Shown: positions 7,675 through 15,680 of the stretch, piece after piece | How the letters are laid out: each line of letters opens with the position of its first letter | Numbering within the stretch: the stretch's first letter is position 1 | Source: an uncultured Oscillospiraceae bacterium | GTDB taxonomy: Bacteria; Bacillota; Clostridia; Oscillospirales; Oscillospiraceae | NCBI GenBank assembly: GCA_904419145.1 | Contig: CAJFQQ010000008.1 | Coordinates: 92,758 to 156,757, forward strand | Length of the DNA stretch: 64,000 nucleotides | Direction of reading: 5' to 3' | Notes under the pieces: model-generated | What the model saw: only the letters and a program-made list of their open reading frames with translations | What the model was told of the DNA's origin: nothing | Databases searched by the model: none | Translations under genes and position numbers: made by a program

Positions 7675-8841
7675 CTATGCCGGGCGGGACAGGATCTCCG
7701 TCAGCGCCTCCAAGGCCGCCGCCACGTCCTCCTCTGTGTTCCACCAGCCGAAGGAGAACCGGATCGTGCCGGTGGGAAAGGTCCCAAGGGTCCTGTGGGC
7801 CGAGGGGGCGCAGTGGAGTCCCACCCGGGTCATGATCCCGTAGTCCCGGTCCAGCCGGAAGGCCGCCTGGGCCAGGTCCTGGGTCAGGGTCTGGATGGAT
7901 ACCACCCCCGTGCGCCCCTCCCGGCCCCGCCGGCCCAGGATGCGCACCTGCCCCGCCGCCTCCAGGGGGGCCAGCCCGCAGAGGAACCGCTCTGTCAGAT
8001 CCAGTTCGTGGCGGAGGATGCCGTCCAGGCCCGTCTCCTTCAGCCAGAGCAGTCCCGCCCGGAGCCCCAGGATCCCGGGGAGGTTCAGGGTGCCCGGCTC
8101 GAAACGGTCCGGGAGAAACGCAGGCACCTCCTCCGTGTGGCTGAGGCTTCCGGTGCCGCCGGAGAGCAGGGGCTCCAGCTGGGGGACCATGCGCTCCCCC
8201 AGCACAAAGCCCCCGGTGCCCTGGGGGCCCAGGAGCCCCTTGTGTCCGGTAAACGCCAGCGCATCGATGTGCATGGCCTCCATGTCAATGGGGAGGACCC
8301 CGGCGGTCTGGGCGCCGTCTACGAGAAAGAGCAGGCCGTGGCGGCGGCAGAACGCCCCCACCTCCCCGATGGGCAGCACTGTCCCGCAGACGTTGCTGGC
8401 GTGGGTCATCACCACCGCCCGGGTGTTCTCCTGCAGGAGCCCCTCCATCGCATCCAGTAGGAGGCTGCCGTCCGGCGCACAGAGGATACGGGAGAAGGAG
8501 ACGCCCTGTCGGGTCAGCTGGGTCAGGGGGCGCATCACCGCGTTGTGCTCCATGGAGGACACCAGCACATGGTCCCCCGGCCGCAGCAGGCCCTTGAGCA
8601 GCACATTGAGGCTCTCAGTGACATTCTTGGTAAAAATCACATTGCGGCAGTCCCCGCCGTGAAACAGGCCGCACAGCAGCTCCCGGGTCTCATAGACCTG
8701 CTCCTCCACCGCGTAGGCCCGGCCGTAGCTTCCACGGCCCACGTTGCTCCCGCTCTCGGTGAGATAGCGGTACACCGCCTCCGCCACAGCCCTTGGCTTT
8801 GGAAATGTGGTGCTCCCGTTATCCAGATAGATCTGCTTCAT
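7675..8841 (-). CDS. NifS-like aminotransferase class V (cysteine desulfurase family)
   Basis: A 388-residue PLP enzyme of fold type I. It has the N-terminal IYLDNGSTTFPKP, the MEHNAVMRP region, DGAQTAG with the PLP-nitrogen Asp, and the Schiff-base lysine in FTGHKGLLGPQGTGG. The cysteine in RVGLHCAPSAHRTLG fits the active-site Cys of the group-II cysteine desulfurase/selenocysteine lyase branch. No Fe-S scaffold gene is nearby, so its sulfur acceptor is unknown. It is monocistronic, with its own promoter at 8875-8903. Confidence 0.85.
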   Translation of the reverse strand: MKQIYLDNGSTTFPKPRAVAEAVYRYLTESGSNVGRGSYGRAYAVEEQVYETRELLCGLFHGGDCRNVIFTKNVTESLNVLLKGLLRPGDHVLVSSMEHNAVMRPLTQLTRQGVSFSRILCAPDGSLLLDAMEGLLQENTRAVVMTHASNVCGTVLPIGEVGAFCRRHGLLFLVDGAQTAGVLPIDMEAMHIDALAFTGHKGLLGPQGTGGFVLGERMVPQLEPLLSGGTGSLSHTEEVPAFLPDRFEPGTLNLPGILGLRAGLLWLKETGLDGILRHELDLTERFLCGLAPLEAAGQVRILGRRGREGRTGVVSIQTLTQDLAQAAFRLDRDYGIMTRVGLHCAPSAHRTLGTFPTGTIRFSFGWWNTEEDVAAALEALTEILSRPA

Positions 8842-8874
8842 TGTGCTTTACGCACCTCCCGGCCAGTTTGAACC

Positions 8875-8903
8875 AGCATATCACAGTTTTTATTCCCCGG
8901 CAA
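8875..8903 (-). promoter_or_regulatory. Candidate extended -10 promoter for the NifS-like gene
   Basis: Minus strand: -35 TTGCCG (8903-8898), 17-base spacer ending TGA, -10 TATGCT (8880-8875). Confidence 0.5.
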
Positions 8904-8920
8904 CGGGATCTTTGTGCAGG

Positions 8921-8963
8921 CAAAAGCCGGGAATGGCATACATCTGCAGCCATTCCCGGCTTT
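8921..8963 (-). terminator. Terminator of the RuBisCO-like operon
   Basis: Perfect 15-bp stem AAAGCCGGGAATGGC (8923-8937) / GCCATTCCCGGCTTT (8949-8963), 11-base loop, with TTTT on the minus-strand exit side. Confidence 0.85.
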
Positions 8964-8980
8964 CGCGCGTCTTATCCTGC

Positions 8981-9619
8981 TTAAAAGGCAAGGCTGTTCC
9001 GAACAGCTTCTATCACATCGAAAAACGTATCATACTGCAGGAACTGCCGTCCCATCTTTTGAAGATAGGCAGCCAGCACATCCCTGGCAAAGATGGTGTC
9101 TACCGCCAGGCTCATCTTCATATCGGTAAAGCTGTCGCCGATGCCGATGGCATGCCGGTAGTCATAAAGCGCCATCACATCGGTCTTTTTCAGGAGCTCG
9201 TTGCCGTCGTCATAGGGGGAGAGCAGCTTCATCCCCGGCCCGCTGGTGTCCAGATCCACGGCGTGGACCCCCAGGAGCCGGCCGCGCCAGGGGGACAGCC
9301 GCAGCTCCACGAACTGCCGCACGCCGCCGGAGATGACCACCACCGGGATTTTGCGCTTGTCCATCTCATCTAAAAATTCCGGAAATCCCGGCCGCAGCGC
9401 CACGCCCTTCACATAGTCCAGCATCCGCTCCAGGCGGCTGGACGGCGCGCCGTCAAAGGCGTAGCGCACCACCTGGCTGAGGGTCATCTCCCCGCGCACC
9501 AGCTTCCCCTTGACGCTGTGGAACTCCTCGGGGGAGGCAAACAGGCGGATGGCCCCCTCCAGGGTGTCCTCCATGGTGATGGTGCCGTCAAAGTCCACAA
9601 AGGCAATGGTATCGTACAT
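8981..9619 (-). CDS. HAD-family phosphatase, MtnX/SerB-like
   Basis: A 212-residue HAD subfamily IB phosphatase. The nucleophile motif DFDGT is at 9-13, the motif II Ser in VVVISGG at about 93-99, and motif IV GIGDSFTDMK at 159-168. This branch includes MtnX (methionine salvage) and phosphoserine phosphatase. It is the last gene of the operon, 21 bases after the RuBisCO-like gene, as MtnX follows MtnW in Bacillus. Here no other methionine-salvage gene is present. It probably removes the phosphate introduced by the FGGY kinase. Confidence 0.85.
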   Translation of the reverse strand: MYDTIAFVDFDGTITMEDTLEGAIRLFASPEEFHSVKGKLVRGEMTLSQVVRYAFDGAPSSRLERMLDYVKGVALRPGFPEFLDEMDKRKIPVVVISGGVRQFVELRLSPWRGRLLGVHAVDLDTSGPGMKLLSPYDDGNELLKKTDVMALYDYRHAIGIGDSFTDMKMSLAVDTIFARDVLAAYLQKMGRQFLQYDTFFDVIEAVRNSLAF

Positions 9620-9640
9620 CCGTCCCGCCTCCTCTGCCGA

Positions 9641-10957
9641 TCAGTTCATCAGATCGAAGTTCTTCTTCAGATCCGGGTTCAGGTAGGCCAGCATCCGGCC
9701 CAGCTCCGCGTGGTCCTTGGCGTACTCCACCACGGGGATGCCCTGCATGGCTGCGTCAATAGCCTGGCGCATGCTCTTGGCCCCGGCCTCGCTGCCGTCG
9801 GGATGGCCGTGGACGCCGCCGCCGGCGGCCAGCATCACATCGGTCCCCACAGCCTTGATGATCTTCTCCACCGCCAGCTGCGTGGTGCCGCCGGAGCAGG
9901 CGTACATCATGGGTTTGATGTTCCACCAGGGCTGGGTGAAGAACTTGAAGCAGCGGTAGAACACCTTATAGGACACGGGGAACTTGCCGAAGGGGTGGCC
10001 GTTGATCTGGAAATCGCCGCCGGCCAGCCGGGTGATCTTGCCGATGAGCAGAGGGGCGGAGATGCCGGTATAGGTGGAGGCGGCCATGGTGCCGGCGAAG
10101 TTCACGTGGGCCAGGATGGGCACATTGATGTTGGGGTCCTCCGCGAGCATTTTCAGGGTATCAAAGCCGGTGGTGTAGACATTCACCATCAGGCAGTTGT
10201 TGCCGTACTCCAGGGCACGGTAGGCGTTGTCCCGGACCTTCTCGGTGCTGTCGGAGATATTCACGGCATAGAGGCTGTGCTCCCCGGTCTCCTCATAGAC
10301 CCGCTTCTCGGCGGCCATGAACTTGGTGACCCGCTCCTTCAGCGGGCAGAAGGGCCCGTCGGCCAGCATCAGCTCGTCGTCCTTGATGACGTCCACGCCG
10401 CCCTTGCAGGCGTGGTAGAAGAGGTCGGCCCCCTCGTCCGGCGTCCAGCCGATGTTGGGCTTGATCATGGCGTTGAGCAGGGGACGGTCGGGCACGCCCA
10501 GCACCTTCCGCAGGCCCTCCACGCCGAATTTTGGCCCCTGGAACTGGGCGATCATCTTCTTGGGGAAGGCCACGTCGATGAGGCGGATCATGCCGGAGGC
10601 GGAGATATTGCCGAACAGGATCGTCATCAGGGAGGACATACTGTGAGAGAAGTTCTCCATGGGGTAGGCCACCTGGATGATGTACATGGGCGGCTCGTCG
10701 GACTGGTAGTCACAGCCGATGTCCGGCACCTCGTAGAGCGCCACCAGCTTGGAGCCGAAGCGGCGGGTCTTTTCCATGGAATCCGCCCCCACCTTGATCC
10801 AGGTACCGGTGGTCTGCTCGTCGGCAATGGCCATGGCCAGCTTCTCGATGTTGCTGGTTTTCACCTTGGCCTGGTAGGTGGCGATCACATAGTCATTATC
10901 AAAGGCCACTTCCGGGAATGCGTAGGTCAGATTTTCTTCGTCCAATTTACGAATCAT
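9641..10957 (-). CDS. RuBisCO-like protein (form IV-type large subunit homologue)
   Basis: A 438-residue protein of the RuBisCO large-subunit superfamily. MIKPNIGW (164-171) matches the active-site IKPK loop. GGVDVIKDDEL (186-196) keeps the Lys-Asp-Asp-Glu metal/carbamate site (K192, D194, E195). LAGGDFQINGHPFGK (311-325) replaces loop 6 in RuBisCO-like style. SGG (355-357) and AAGGGVHGHPDG (377-388) are the phosphate-binding loops. Known RuBisCO-like proteins enolise, isomerise or decarboxylate phosphorylated sugar derivatives (MtnW in methionine salvage; 3-oxo-isoapionate-4-phosphate enzymes in apiose use). CO2 fixation is unlikely: the HIHSGT loop is missing and no phosphoribulokinase is present. 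The start follows AAAAAGGAGGAATCCC. Confidence 0.93.
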   Translation of the reverse strand: MIRKLDEENLTYAFPEVAFDNDYVIATYQAKVKTSNIEKLAMAIADEQTTGTWIKVGADSMEKTRRFGSKLVALYEVPDIGCDYQSDEPPMYIIQVAYPMENFSHSMSSLMTILFGNISASGMIRLIDVAFPKKMIAQFQGPKFGVEGLRKVLGVPDRPLLNAMIKPNIGWTPDEGADLFYHACKGGVDVIKDDELMLADGPFCPLKERVTKFMAAEKRVYEETGEHSLYAVNISDSTEKVRDNAYRALEYGNNCLMVNVYTTGFDTLKMLAEDPNINVPILAHVNFAGTMAASTYTGISAPLLIGKITRLAGGDFQINGHPFGKFPVSYKVFYRCFKFFTQPWWNIKPMMYACSGGTTQLAVEKIIKAVGTDVMLAAGGGVHGHPDGSEAGAKSMRQAIDAAMQGIPVVEYAKDHAELGRMLAYLNPDLKKNFDLMN

Positions 10958-10977
10958 TGGGATTCCTCCTTTTTGCG

Positions 10978-12426
10978 TCAGCGCTCCACATTGGAAAAGA
11001 CTTCTTCAAAGGCGGACAGCGTCTGGGCGATGGTCTCGTCGTTGTCTGCCATGCTGGTATAGATGCGGCTGCCCGCCAGGGTGATGACGCCGTTGGCGGT
11101 GAGGGCCGCGCCGAACTCCTCGATATATTTCTGGCGCTCCGGGATCTTGGTGAAGATATCCGGGTCAGAGGCGTCCAGATACATCACGCCGGACACCTCG
11201 AAGTGGACAATGGAGCCGGTGTTCCAGGTGACGAAGGGCAGGTCATATTGGTCGATCAGCTTCTGGATGCCCGCGCAGAGCTTGTCGCCGTTCTCGCCGG
11301 CCTTCACCGCCGCGTCCTGACGGACGATCTCGTCAATGGCGAAGTAGCCCGCCGCGCAGCTCAGGGGATTGGCGGTGAGGGTGCCGCCCACATAGGCCTT
11401 CTTCTTTCCGGCCTTGACGCCGGCCGCCACGCAGGACATGATGTCCGCCCGGCCGCCCACGCCGCCGGCCATGGGATAGCCGCCGGCCACGATCTTGCCG
11501 AATACAGTGAGGTCCGGCTTCACATCGAAGAACCCCTGGGCGCCGCCGGGGCCCACCCGGAAGGCGGTGACCACCTCGTCGAAGATCAGCAGCGCGTCAA
11601 ACTCGTCGCACAGGGCGCGGACCTTGGCGGCAAAGTCCAGGGCCACCGGCCGGGTGCCGCTCTCGGGGCCGAAGGGCTCGATCACCACCGCGGCGGTGCC
11701 GCCGTGCTTCTCGTTCTCCTCCAAAATCTTCCGCAGGCCCTCCACATCGCCGGGGAAGAACTCGCTGGTATTGGCGCTGACCTCCTTGGGGATCCCGTGG
11801 GCCTCAAAGGTCTTGGTATAGGGGATGTGGAGGGAGTAGACCAGCTGGTCGCTCCAGCCGTGGTAGGCGCCGCCCACCTTGACGATGCGCTGCTTTCCGG
11901 TGTAGGTCCGGGCGATGCGGATGGCGACCATATCCGCCTCCGTGCCGCTGGCGAGACAGCGGTACAGCTCCACCCAGGGCATGCACTCGTGGATCTTCTC
12001 CGCCAGCTTCATCTCATAGGGGTGGAACAGGCCCGTCACCGGGCCGGACTCCTTCACCACCTCCCACACCTTCTGGTTTACCGGCTCGTAGTTGCTGCCC
12101 AGCAGGGTAGGGCCGCCGGCCTGGAGATAGTCCACGTATCGGTTGCCGTCGATGTCATAGAGGTAAGCGCCCTCGGCCTTGGTGATCACCAGGGGGAAGG
12201 GATAGTTGAAGGCCAGGTTGTGCTGCACGCCGCCGGGGATGACCTTTTTTGCCTCCTCGATCATGGCGCGGGAGCCCTTGCACTTCTCGTCAAAGTAGGC
12301 CAGGTACTGTTTCATGGCCTCGGGTTTGATGTGGTGGAGCGGTTCCTTTACCAGCCGGTCCATCTTCTCATAGATGGCCTTGTCGTCCGGCCAGTGGGAA
12401 ATTCCATAGTGTTCCTTCATCAGCAT
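10978..12426 (-). CDS. Class III PLP enzyme, glutamate-1-semialdehyde aminomutase-like
   Basis: A 482-residue fold-type-I PLP enzyme with about 50 residues ahead of the usual N-terminus. GSRAMIEEAKKVIPGG is at 51-66, the cofactor-phosphate loop GTEAD at 161-165 (GTEA is usual), AYHGW at 187-191, the PLP-nitrogen Asp in LLIFDEVVTAFR at 279-290, and the Schiff-base Lys K311 in FGKIVAGGYP. It lies between the kinase and the RuBisCO-like gene, without other tetrapyrrole genes, so it is not HemL in role. It may transaminate or move an amino group on a carbohydrate intermediate. Confidence 0.88.
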   Translation of the reverse strand: MLMKEHYGISHWPDDKAIYEKMDRLVKEPLHHIKPEAMKQYLAYFDEKCKGSRAMIEEAKKVIPGGVQHNLAFNYPFPLVITKAEGAYLYDIDGNRYVDYLQAGGPTLLGSNYEPVNQKVWEVVKESGPVTGLFHPYEMKLAEKIHECMPWVELYRCLASGTEADMVAIRIARTYTGKQRIVKVGGAYHGWSDQLVYSLHIPYTKTFEAHGIPKEVSANTSEFFPGDVEGLRKILEENEKHGGTAAVVIEPFGPESGTRPVALDFAAKVRALCDEFDALLIFDEVVTAFRVGPGGAQGFFDVKPDLTVFGKIVAGGYPMAGGVGGRADIMSCVAAGVKAGKKKAYVGGTLTANPLSCAAGYFAIDEIVRQDAAVKAGENGDKLCAGIQKLIDQYDLPFVTWNTGSIVHFEVSGVMYLDASDPDIFTKIPERQKYIEEFGAALTANGVITLAGSRIYTSMADNDETIAQTLSAFEEVFSNVER

Positions 12427-12474
12427 ACGATTAGCCTCCTATCTGTTATCATACCGTGCTGCCAGCCCAGGCTG

Positions 12475-14013
12475 TCAGCCGTTGAGGGCGGCAAAGGACT
12501 TCTTGTTGTCCTTGTACAAATTCTTGAATACCGGCAGGATCTTGTCGTAGACCGCCGTATTTTCCGGCCGGGGCTGATAGACGGCTTTGACCTGGATGAT
12601 CTTGCGGATCTCCTTGATATCCTTCAGCATCCCGAAGCTCACCGCCAGCAGCGCTGCGGCCCCCATGGCGCCCACCTGGCGGGTGTTCTCGATGGTCTCC
12701 ACCTCCCGGCCCAGCACATCCGCCATCACCTGACAGATATAGGGCGAGATGGCGCTGCCGCCGGCAAAGCGGACCACCGGACGGGTCTGGAACGCCCCCT
12801 CCGTGCACTCCAGCAGCCAGCGCATGTGCATGCAGACCCCCTCGATGACCGCCTTCATCAGATCGCTTCCATGGGTGGTGATGTCCAGATTGAAGAATAC
12901 GCCCCGTGAGTTGGCGTCGTCAAAGGGGCAGCGGTTGCCGTGCATCCAGGGGGAGAATATCACGCCGTTGGCGCCGGCGGGGGTGTCCTTGATGTACTCG
13001 ATCATATCGTCGTAGTCCATCCCCATCCGGTCAATCCGGTCCTTGACCCACTCCATGCACTTGCCGCTGGTCTCCACCTCGGCGATGTAGTTATAGGTGG
13101 TGGGGTCCGCCCCCACCAGGGCGCCGATCAGATTCCCCAGATCCAGATGGAGCTTTCCCACGGTGGTGGCTACCCAGCCGGAGGTGCCGGAGTATACCAG
13201 GACGTCCCCCAGCTCCACGCAGCCAGCGCCTACCGAGCAGAGGCTGACGTCGCTGCCGCCGGCGAACACCGGCGTTCCCGCCGCCAATCCCAGCTCCTCT
13301 GCGGGCAGCGGCAGCAGGGTCCCCACCTGGTCGGTGGAGTCGCACAGCTCCGGCAGATGCTCCATGTTGATCTCCAGCATCCGGCACAGCGTTTTGCTCC
13401 AGCAGCCCTTTTTCACGTCGTAGAGGAAGGTGCCGTTGGCGTCGTCCCGGCTGGCCTTCATGACGCCGGTAGCCCGGCAGGTCAAGTATTCCTTGGCGTC
13501 CAGCCATTTGTAGGTTTTCTGGAAGATCTCCGGCTCATTATCCCGGACCCACAGGTATTTCCAGGCCGGGTCCTTGGCGCTCCCGGACACAGCGCCGGTA
13601 ATTTTCAAATACTTGAGAACCTTGATGACATCCAGGCCCTCCACCTTGATGCCCGTATTCATATAGCGCTTGAACTGGGCATCGGCGCGGGCGTCCATAC
13701 AGCTCATAGCCCTGCGCAGGGGCCGGCCGGCCTGATCCACCAGCACCACCGTCTGAAACTGGGAGCAGAAGGTAATTCCCCGTATCTCTTCTCTGGCAGT
13801 GCCTGTTCTCTCCAGCAGCCGTCTGGTGCTCCGGGCCATGGCATCCCACCAGTCGGCGGCATCCTGCTCCACGCCGCCGTTGTCCAACACATGGAGCGCA
13901 TAGTGCTCCACTTCTCCGGCCAGGTACTGTACGCTCTCCTCGGCGGAGATACTGAACAGGCAGGTTTTCAGCCCTGTTGTCCCAACATCGTAAGCAATCA
14001 CCTTTACCGACAT
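12475..14013 (-). CDS. FGGY-family carbohydrate kinase (xylulokinase-like)
   Basis: A 512-residue ATP-dependent sugar kinase. The phosphate-1 motif AYDVGTTGLKT is at 7-17, catalytic Asp D255 in AGGSDVS, the sugar-side residues EQDAADWW at 49-56, and the adenosine loop FAGGSAISPYICQVMADVLG near 426. It is the first gene of the operon, so the route probably starts by phosphorylating a sugar, sugar alcohol or sugar acid. The start has GGAGGGGGAACAG upstream. The exact sugar cannot be read from sequence. Confidence 0.9.
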   Translation of the reverse strand: MSVKVIAYDVGTTGLKTCLFSISAEESVQYLAGEVEHYALHVLDNGGVEQDAADWWDAMARSTRRLLERTGTAREEIRGITFCSQFQTVVLVDQAGRPLRRAMSCMDARADAQFKRYMNTGIKVEGLDVIKVLKYLKITGAVSGSAKDPAWKYLWVRDNEPEIFQKTYKWLDAKEYLTCRATGVMKASRDDANGTFLYDVKKGCWSKTLCRMLEINMEHLPELCDSTDQVGTLLPLPAEELGLAAGTPVFAGGSDVSLCSVGAGCVELGDVLVYSGTSGWVATTVGKLHLDLGNLIGALVGADPTTYNYIAEVETSGKCMEWVKDRIDRMGMDYDDMIEYIKDTPAGANGVIFSPWMHGNRCPFDDANSRGVFFNLDITTHGSDLMKAVIEGVCMHMRWLLECTEGAFQTRPVVRFAGGSAISPYICQVMADVLGREVETIENTRQVGAMGAAALLAVSFGMLKDIKEIRKIIQVKAVYQPRPENTAVYDKILPVFKNLYKDNKKSFAALNG

Positions 14014-14066
14014 GGCATCTGTTCCCCCTCCGTTGTTTAGATTGTGACTGCGGGTATGGGTTTCTG

Positions 14067-14093
14067 AAAATTATTGTACTCAATTCTAATTTT
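14067..14093. promoter_or_regulatory. Candidate operator overlapping the RuBisCO-like operon promoter
   Basis: Inverted repeat AAAATTA (14067-14073) / TAATTTT (14087-14093), 13 bases apart, covering the -10 and start site. The divergent TetR gene (14870) is a possible reader. Confidence 0.35.
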
Positions 14094-14101
14094 GTAGTCA
14101 A
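14073..14101 (-). promoter_or_regulatory. Strong SigA promoter for kinase-PLP-RuBisCO-like-HAD operon
   Basis: Minus strand: -35 TTGACT (14101-14096), 17-base spacer, -10 TACAAT (14078-14073). The start would be near 14066, about 50 bases before the kinase ATG. Confidence 0.75.
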
Positions 14102-14209
14102 GTTAAATAATCTTTCTTCCAACAAAGCAGGTGACAAATTTTTACCTTTGTTTTTGTAATGTTCTACAAGCCTCTCATGGCACCTGCCATTGGTGCAACA
14201 CTCCTTCTC

Positions 14210-14238
14210 TTTACTTTTCTTCGCTTTCCCGATATAAT
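14210..14238 (+). promoter_or_regulatory. Candidate promoter for CYTH-TetR operon
   Basis: -35 TTTACT (14210-14215), 17-base spacer, -10 TATAAT (14233-14238). A second possible extended -10, TGT TATAAA, lies at 14254-14262. Confidence 0.55.
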
Positions 14239-14289
14239 AAAAAAAATTATGCATGTTATAAAGAGCAAACGCTGGAAAGGGTGCACATC

Positions 14290-14868
14290 ATGACAGAAGT
14301 GGAATTGAAGGCGGTTTTGTCCCCAGAGCAGGCAGTCAGCCTGCCAGGACGGCTGGCTGATCTGGGATTCGTCCCGGGAGATATTGTTCAGGAGCAGGAC
14401 CTCTACTACAATGCCCCCCATCGGGATTTCCGGACAACCGACGAGGCTCTCCGGCTGCGCACCATCACCGGCAGCCGGAACGAGACTGTGCTGACCTACA
14501 AGGGCCCCAAGCGGGACAGTCGCTCCAATACCCGCCTGGAGCACGAGACCTCTGTGGGCGACAGCAGGACCGTCCAGGATATCCTGCTCTCCTTGGGTTT
14601 TTGTCCGGTTCTCACCGTCTGCAAGGACCGGCGTACCTACCATTTGGATGCGGTCACCGTCTGCCTGGACCAAGTGGAGGGGCTGGGCAGCTATCTGGAG
14701 CTGGAGCATCTGCTGCCCGATGAATCCGGCAGAGAGGTTGCTGTAGATGGGCTGTTGTCCTTGTTGGACAGGCTAGGCGTGCAGCGCCAAGCGCTGGAGC
14801 GCCGGTCATATCTGGAATTGCTGCTGGCTACCACGCAAGCAGGGGGCGTCAGTAAGCAGGAGGAATGA
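14290..14868 (+). CDS. CYTH domain protein (CyaB/ThTPase-like)
   Basis: A 192-residue CYTH-fold protein; the family binds triphosphates with metal inside a tunnel and includes class IV adenylate cyclase and thiamine triphosphatase. The signature ExExK is EVELKA at residues 3-8. Acidic and basic tunnel residues follow in EALRLRT, LTYKGPK, RLEHET and LELEHLL. The ATG at 14290 follows GGAAAGG; the frame is open upstream, but that stretch is AT-rich promoter DNA. The TetR gene starts two bases after its stop, so they form an operon. Confidence 0.85.
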   Translation: MTEVELKAVLSPEQAVSLPGRLADLGFVPGDIVQEQDLYYNAPHRDFRTTDEALRLRTITGSRNETVLTYKGPKRDSRSNTRLEHETSVGDSRTVQDILLSLGFCPVLTVCKDRRTYHLDAVTVCLDQVEGLGSYLELEHLLPDESGREVAVDGLLSLLDRLGVQRQALERRSYLELLLATTQAGGVSKQEE

Positions 14869-14869
14869 G

Positions 14870-15487
14870 ATGGAGCAGCTTAGCCGGAGAGAACTCAATA
14901 AAATTCATTGTCGGCAGCGCATTCTGAAGGCCTCCCGTCAGTTGTTCAGCATCAAGGGCTATGAGGAGACCACCATGGAGGACGTGGCGGCACGGGCCGA
15001 GGTTTCCAAGGCCACCCTTTACAACTATTTCCCGGGGAAAGACAGCCTGCTGATGGGAATTGCGGAGGCTGAGCTGGAGCAGATCTGCCAGATGGTGGAG
15101 GGGGAACTGACCCAGGTACCCAGTGCTCTGGAGAGGCTGTGGCGGGTACTGCTGGCCTTTGTGCTGGACTCTATGTGCTATATTTCTTTAAGCCGCAAGA
15201 TTACCTATCTCAATTCCTGTGAAGATAGTGACCTCTTTGCCACCCGCCTGGAGATGGTGCAGATCCTGCGCCGGCAGGTCGTGGAGGCCCAGGAGCAGGG
15301 AGAGCTGTGTCAGGACGCCGACCCGGACGAGATCACAGAGCTGGTGATGGGGCTGTACCTGATCTCCCAGTTCCAGTGGGTCCACCAGGAGCAGCACACC
15401 CCCGCATACTGGTCCCATCGTCTGGAGCAGGCCTTTCGGCGGGTGATGGCGGGATTCTTGGCGCAGCCGCTTCCCCGTGAAAATTGA
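14870..15487 (+). CDS. TetR/AcrR family regulator
   Basis: A 205-residue regulator. The N-terminal HTH is clear: RILKASRQLFSIKGYEETT, then DVAARAEVSKATLYNYFPGK (about 36-55), the standard TetR recognition region. The C-terminal ligand domain is not diagnostic. It is translationally coupled to the CYTH gene and divergent from the RuBisCO-like operon, so it may control itself or that operon. The ligand is unknown. Confidence 0.88.
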   Translation: MEQLSRRELNKIHCRQRILKASRQLFSIKGYEETTMEDVAARAEVSKATLYNYFPGKDSLLMGIAEAELEQICQMVEGELTQVPSALERLWRVLLAFVLDSMCYISLSRKITYLNSCEDSDLFATRLEMVQILRRQVVEAQEQGELCQDADPDEITELVMGLYLISQFQWVHQEQHTPAYWSHRLEQAFRRVMAGFLAQPLPREN

Positions 15488-15493
15488 AGAGGA

Positions 15494-15532
15494 ACCGGGC
15501 AGGCCGCTTTTCCGGCGGTCTGCCCGGTTTTT
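15494..15532 (+). terminator. Terminator after tetR
   Basis: Stem of 14-15 bp, ACCGGGCAGGCCGC / GCGGTCTGCCCGGT with one G-U pair, followed by TTTTT. Confidence 0.9.
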
Positions 15533-15570
15533 CTCTTGGGGACCGCGGCAGCATTGTGCAACTTCCCTCG

Positions 15571-15599
15571 TTGACTTTTATTCGCTAATGTGTTATCAT
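15571..15599 (+). promoter_or_regulatory. Promoter of the histidine operon
   Basis: -35 TTGACT (15571-15576), 17-base spacer, -10 TATCAT (15594-15599). A leader of about 75 bases precedes hisZ, which is too short for a T-box. Confidence 0.75.
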
Positions 15600-15607
15600 G
15601 CTAGCAT
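15598..15607. promoter_or_regulatory. Candidate his operator: perfect palindrome at the start site
   Basis: ATGCTAGCAT is a perfect 10-base palindrome that overlaps the end of the -10 and the expected start site. A repressor such as a YerC/HisR-type protein could bind here. This is inference; no his regulator gene lies in the window. Confidence 0.35.
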
Positions 15608-15680
15608 ATTAAAGTAACGTTGCTGTTGCCGAATGGCCCGGCAGGCGTTATAATACATTCAAATCACCACAGGAGGCCCC

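Noticed and set aside
9641..10957. True RuBisCO for CO2 fixation
   Set aside because: The loop-6 HIHSGT motif is absent and no phosphoribulokinase or small subunit is present; the protein is RuBisCO-like.
10978..12426. HemL of tetrapyrrole synthesis
   Set aside because: It has an N-terminal extension, lies in a carbohydrate-type operon and no hem genes are nearby.
8981..14013. Classical methionine salvage operon (mtnW-mtnX)
   Set aside because: The kinase is FGGY-type and not methylthioribose kinase, and mtnA, mtnB and mtnD are missing.
15606..15680. T-box riboswitch or attenuator before hisZ
   Set aside because: The leader is only about 75 bases and has no T-box sequence or run of His codons.
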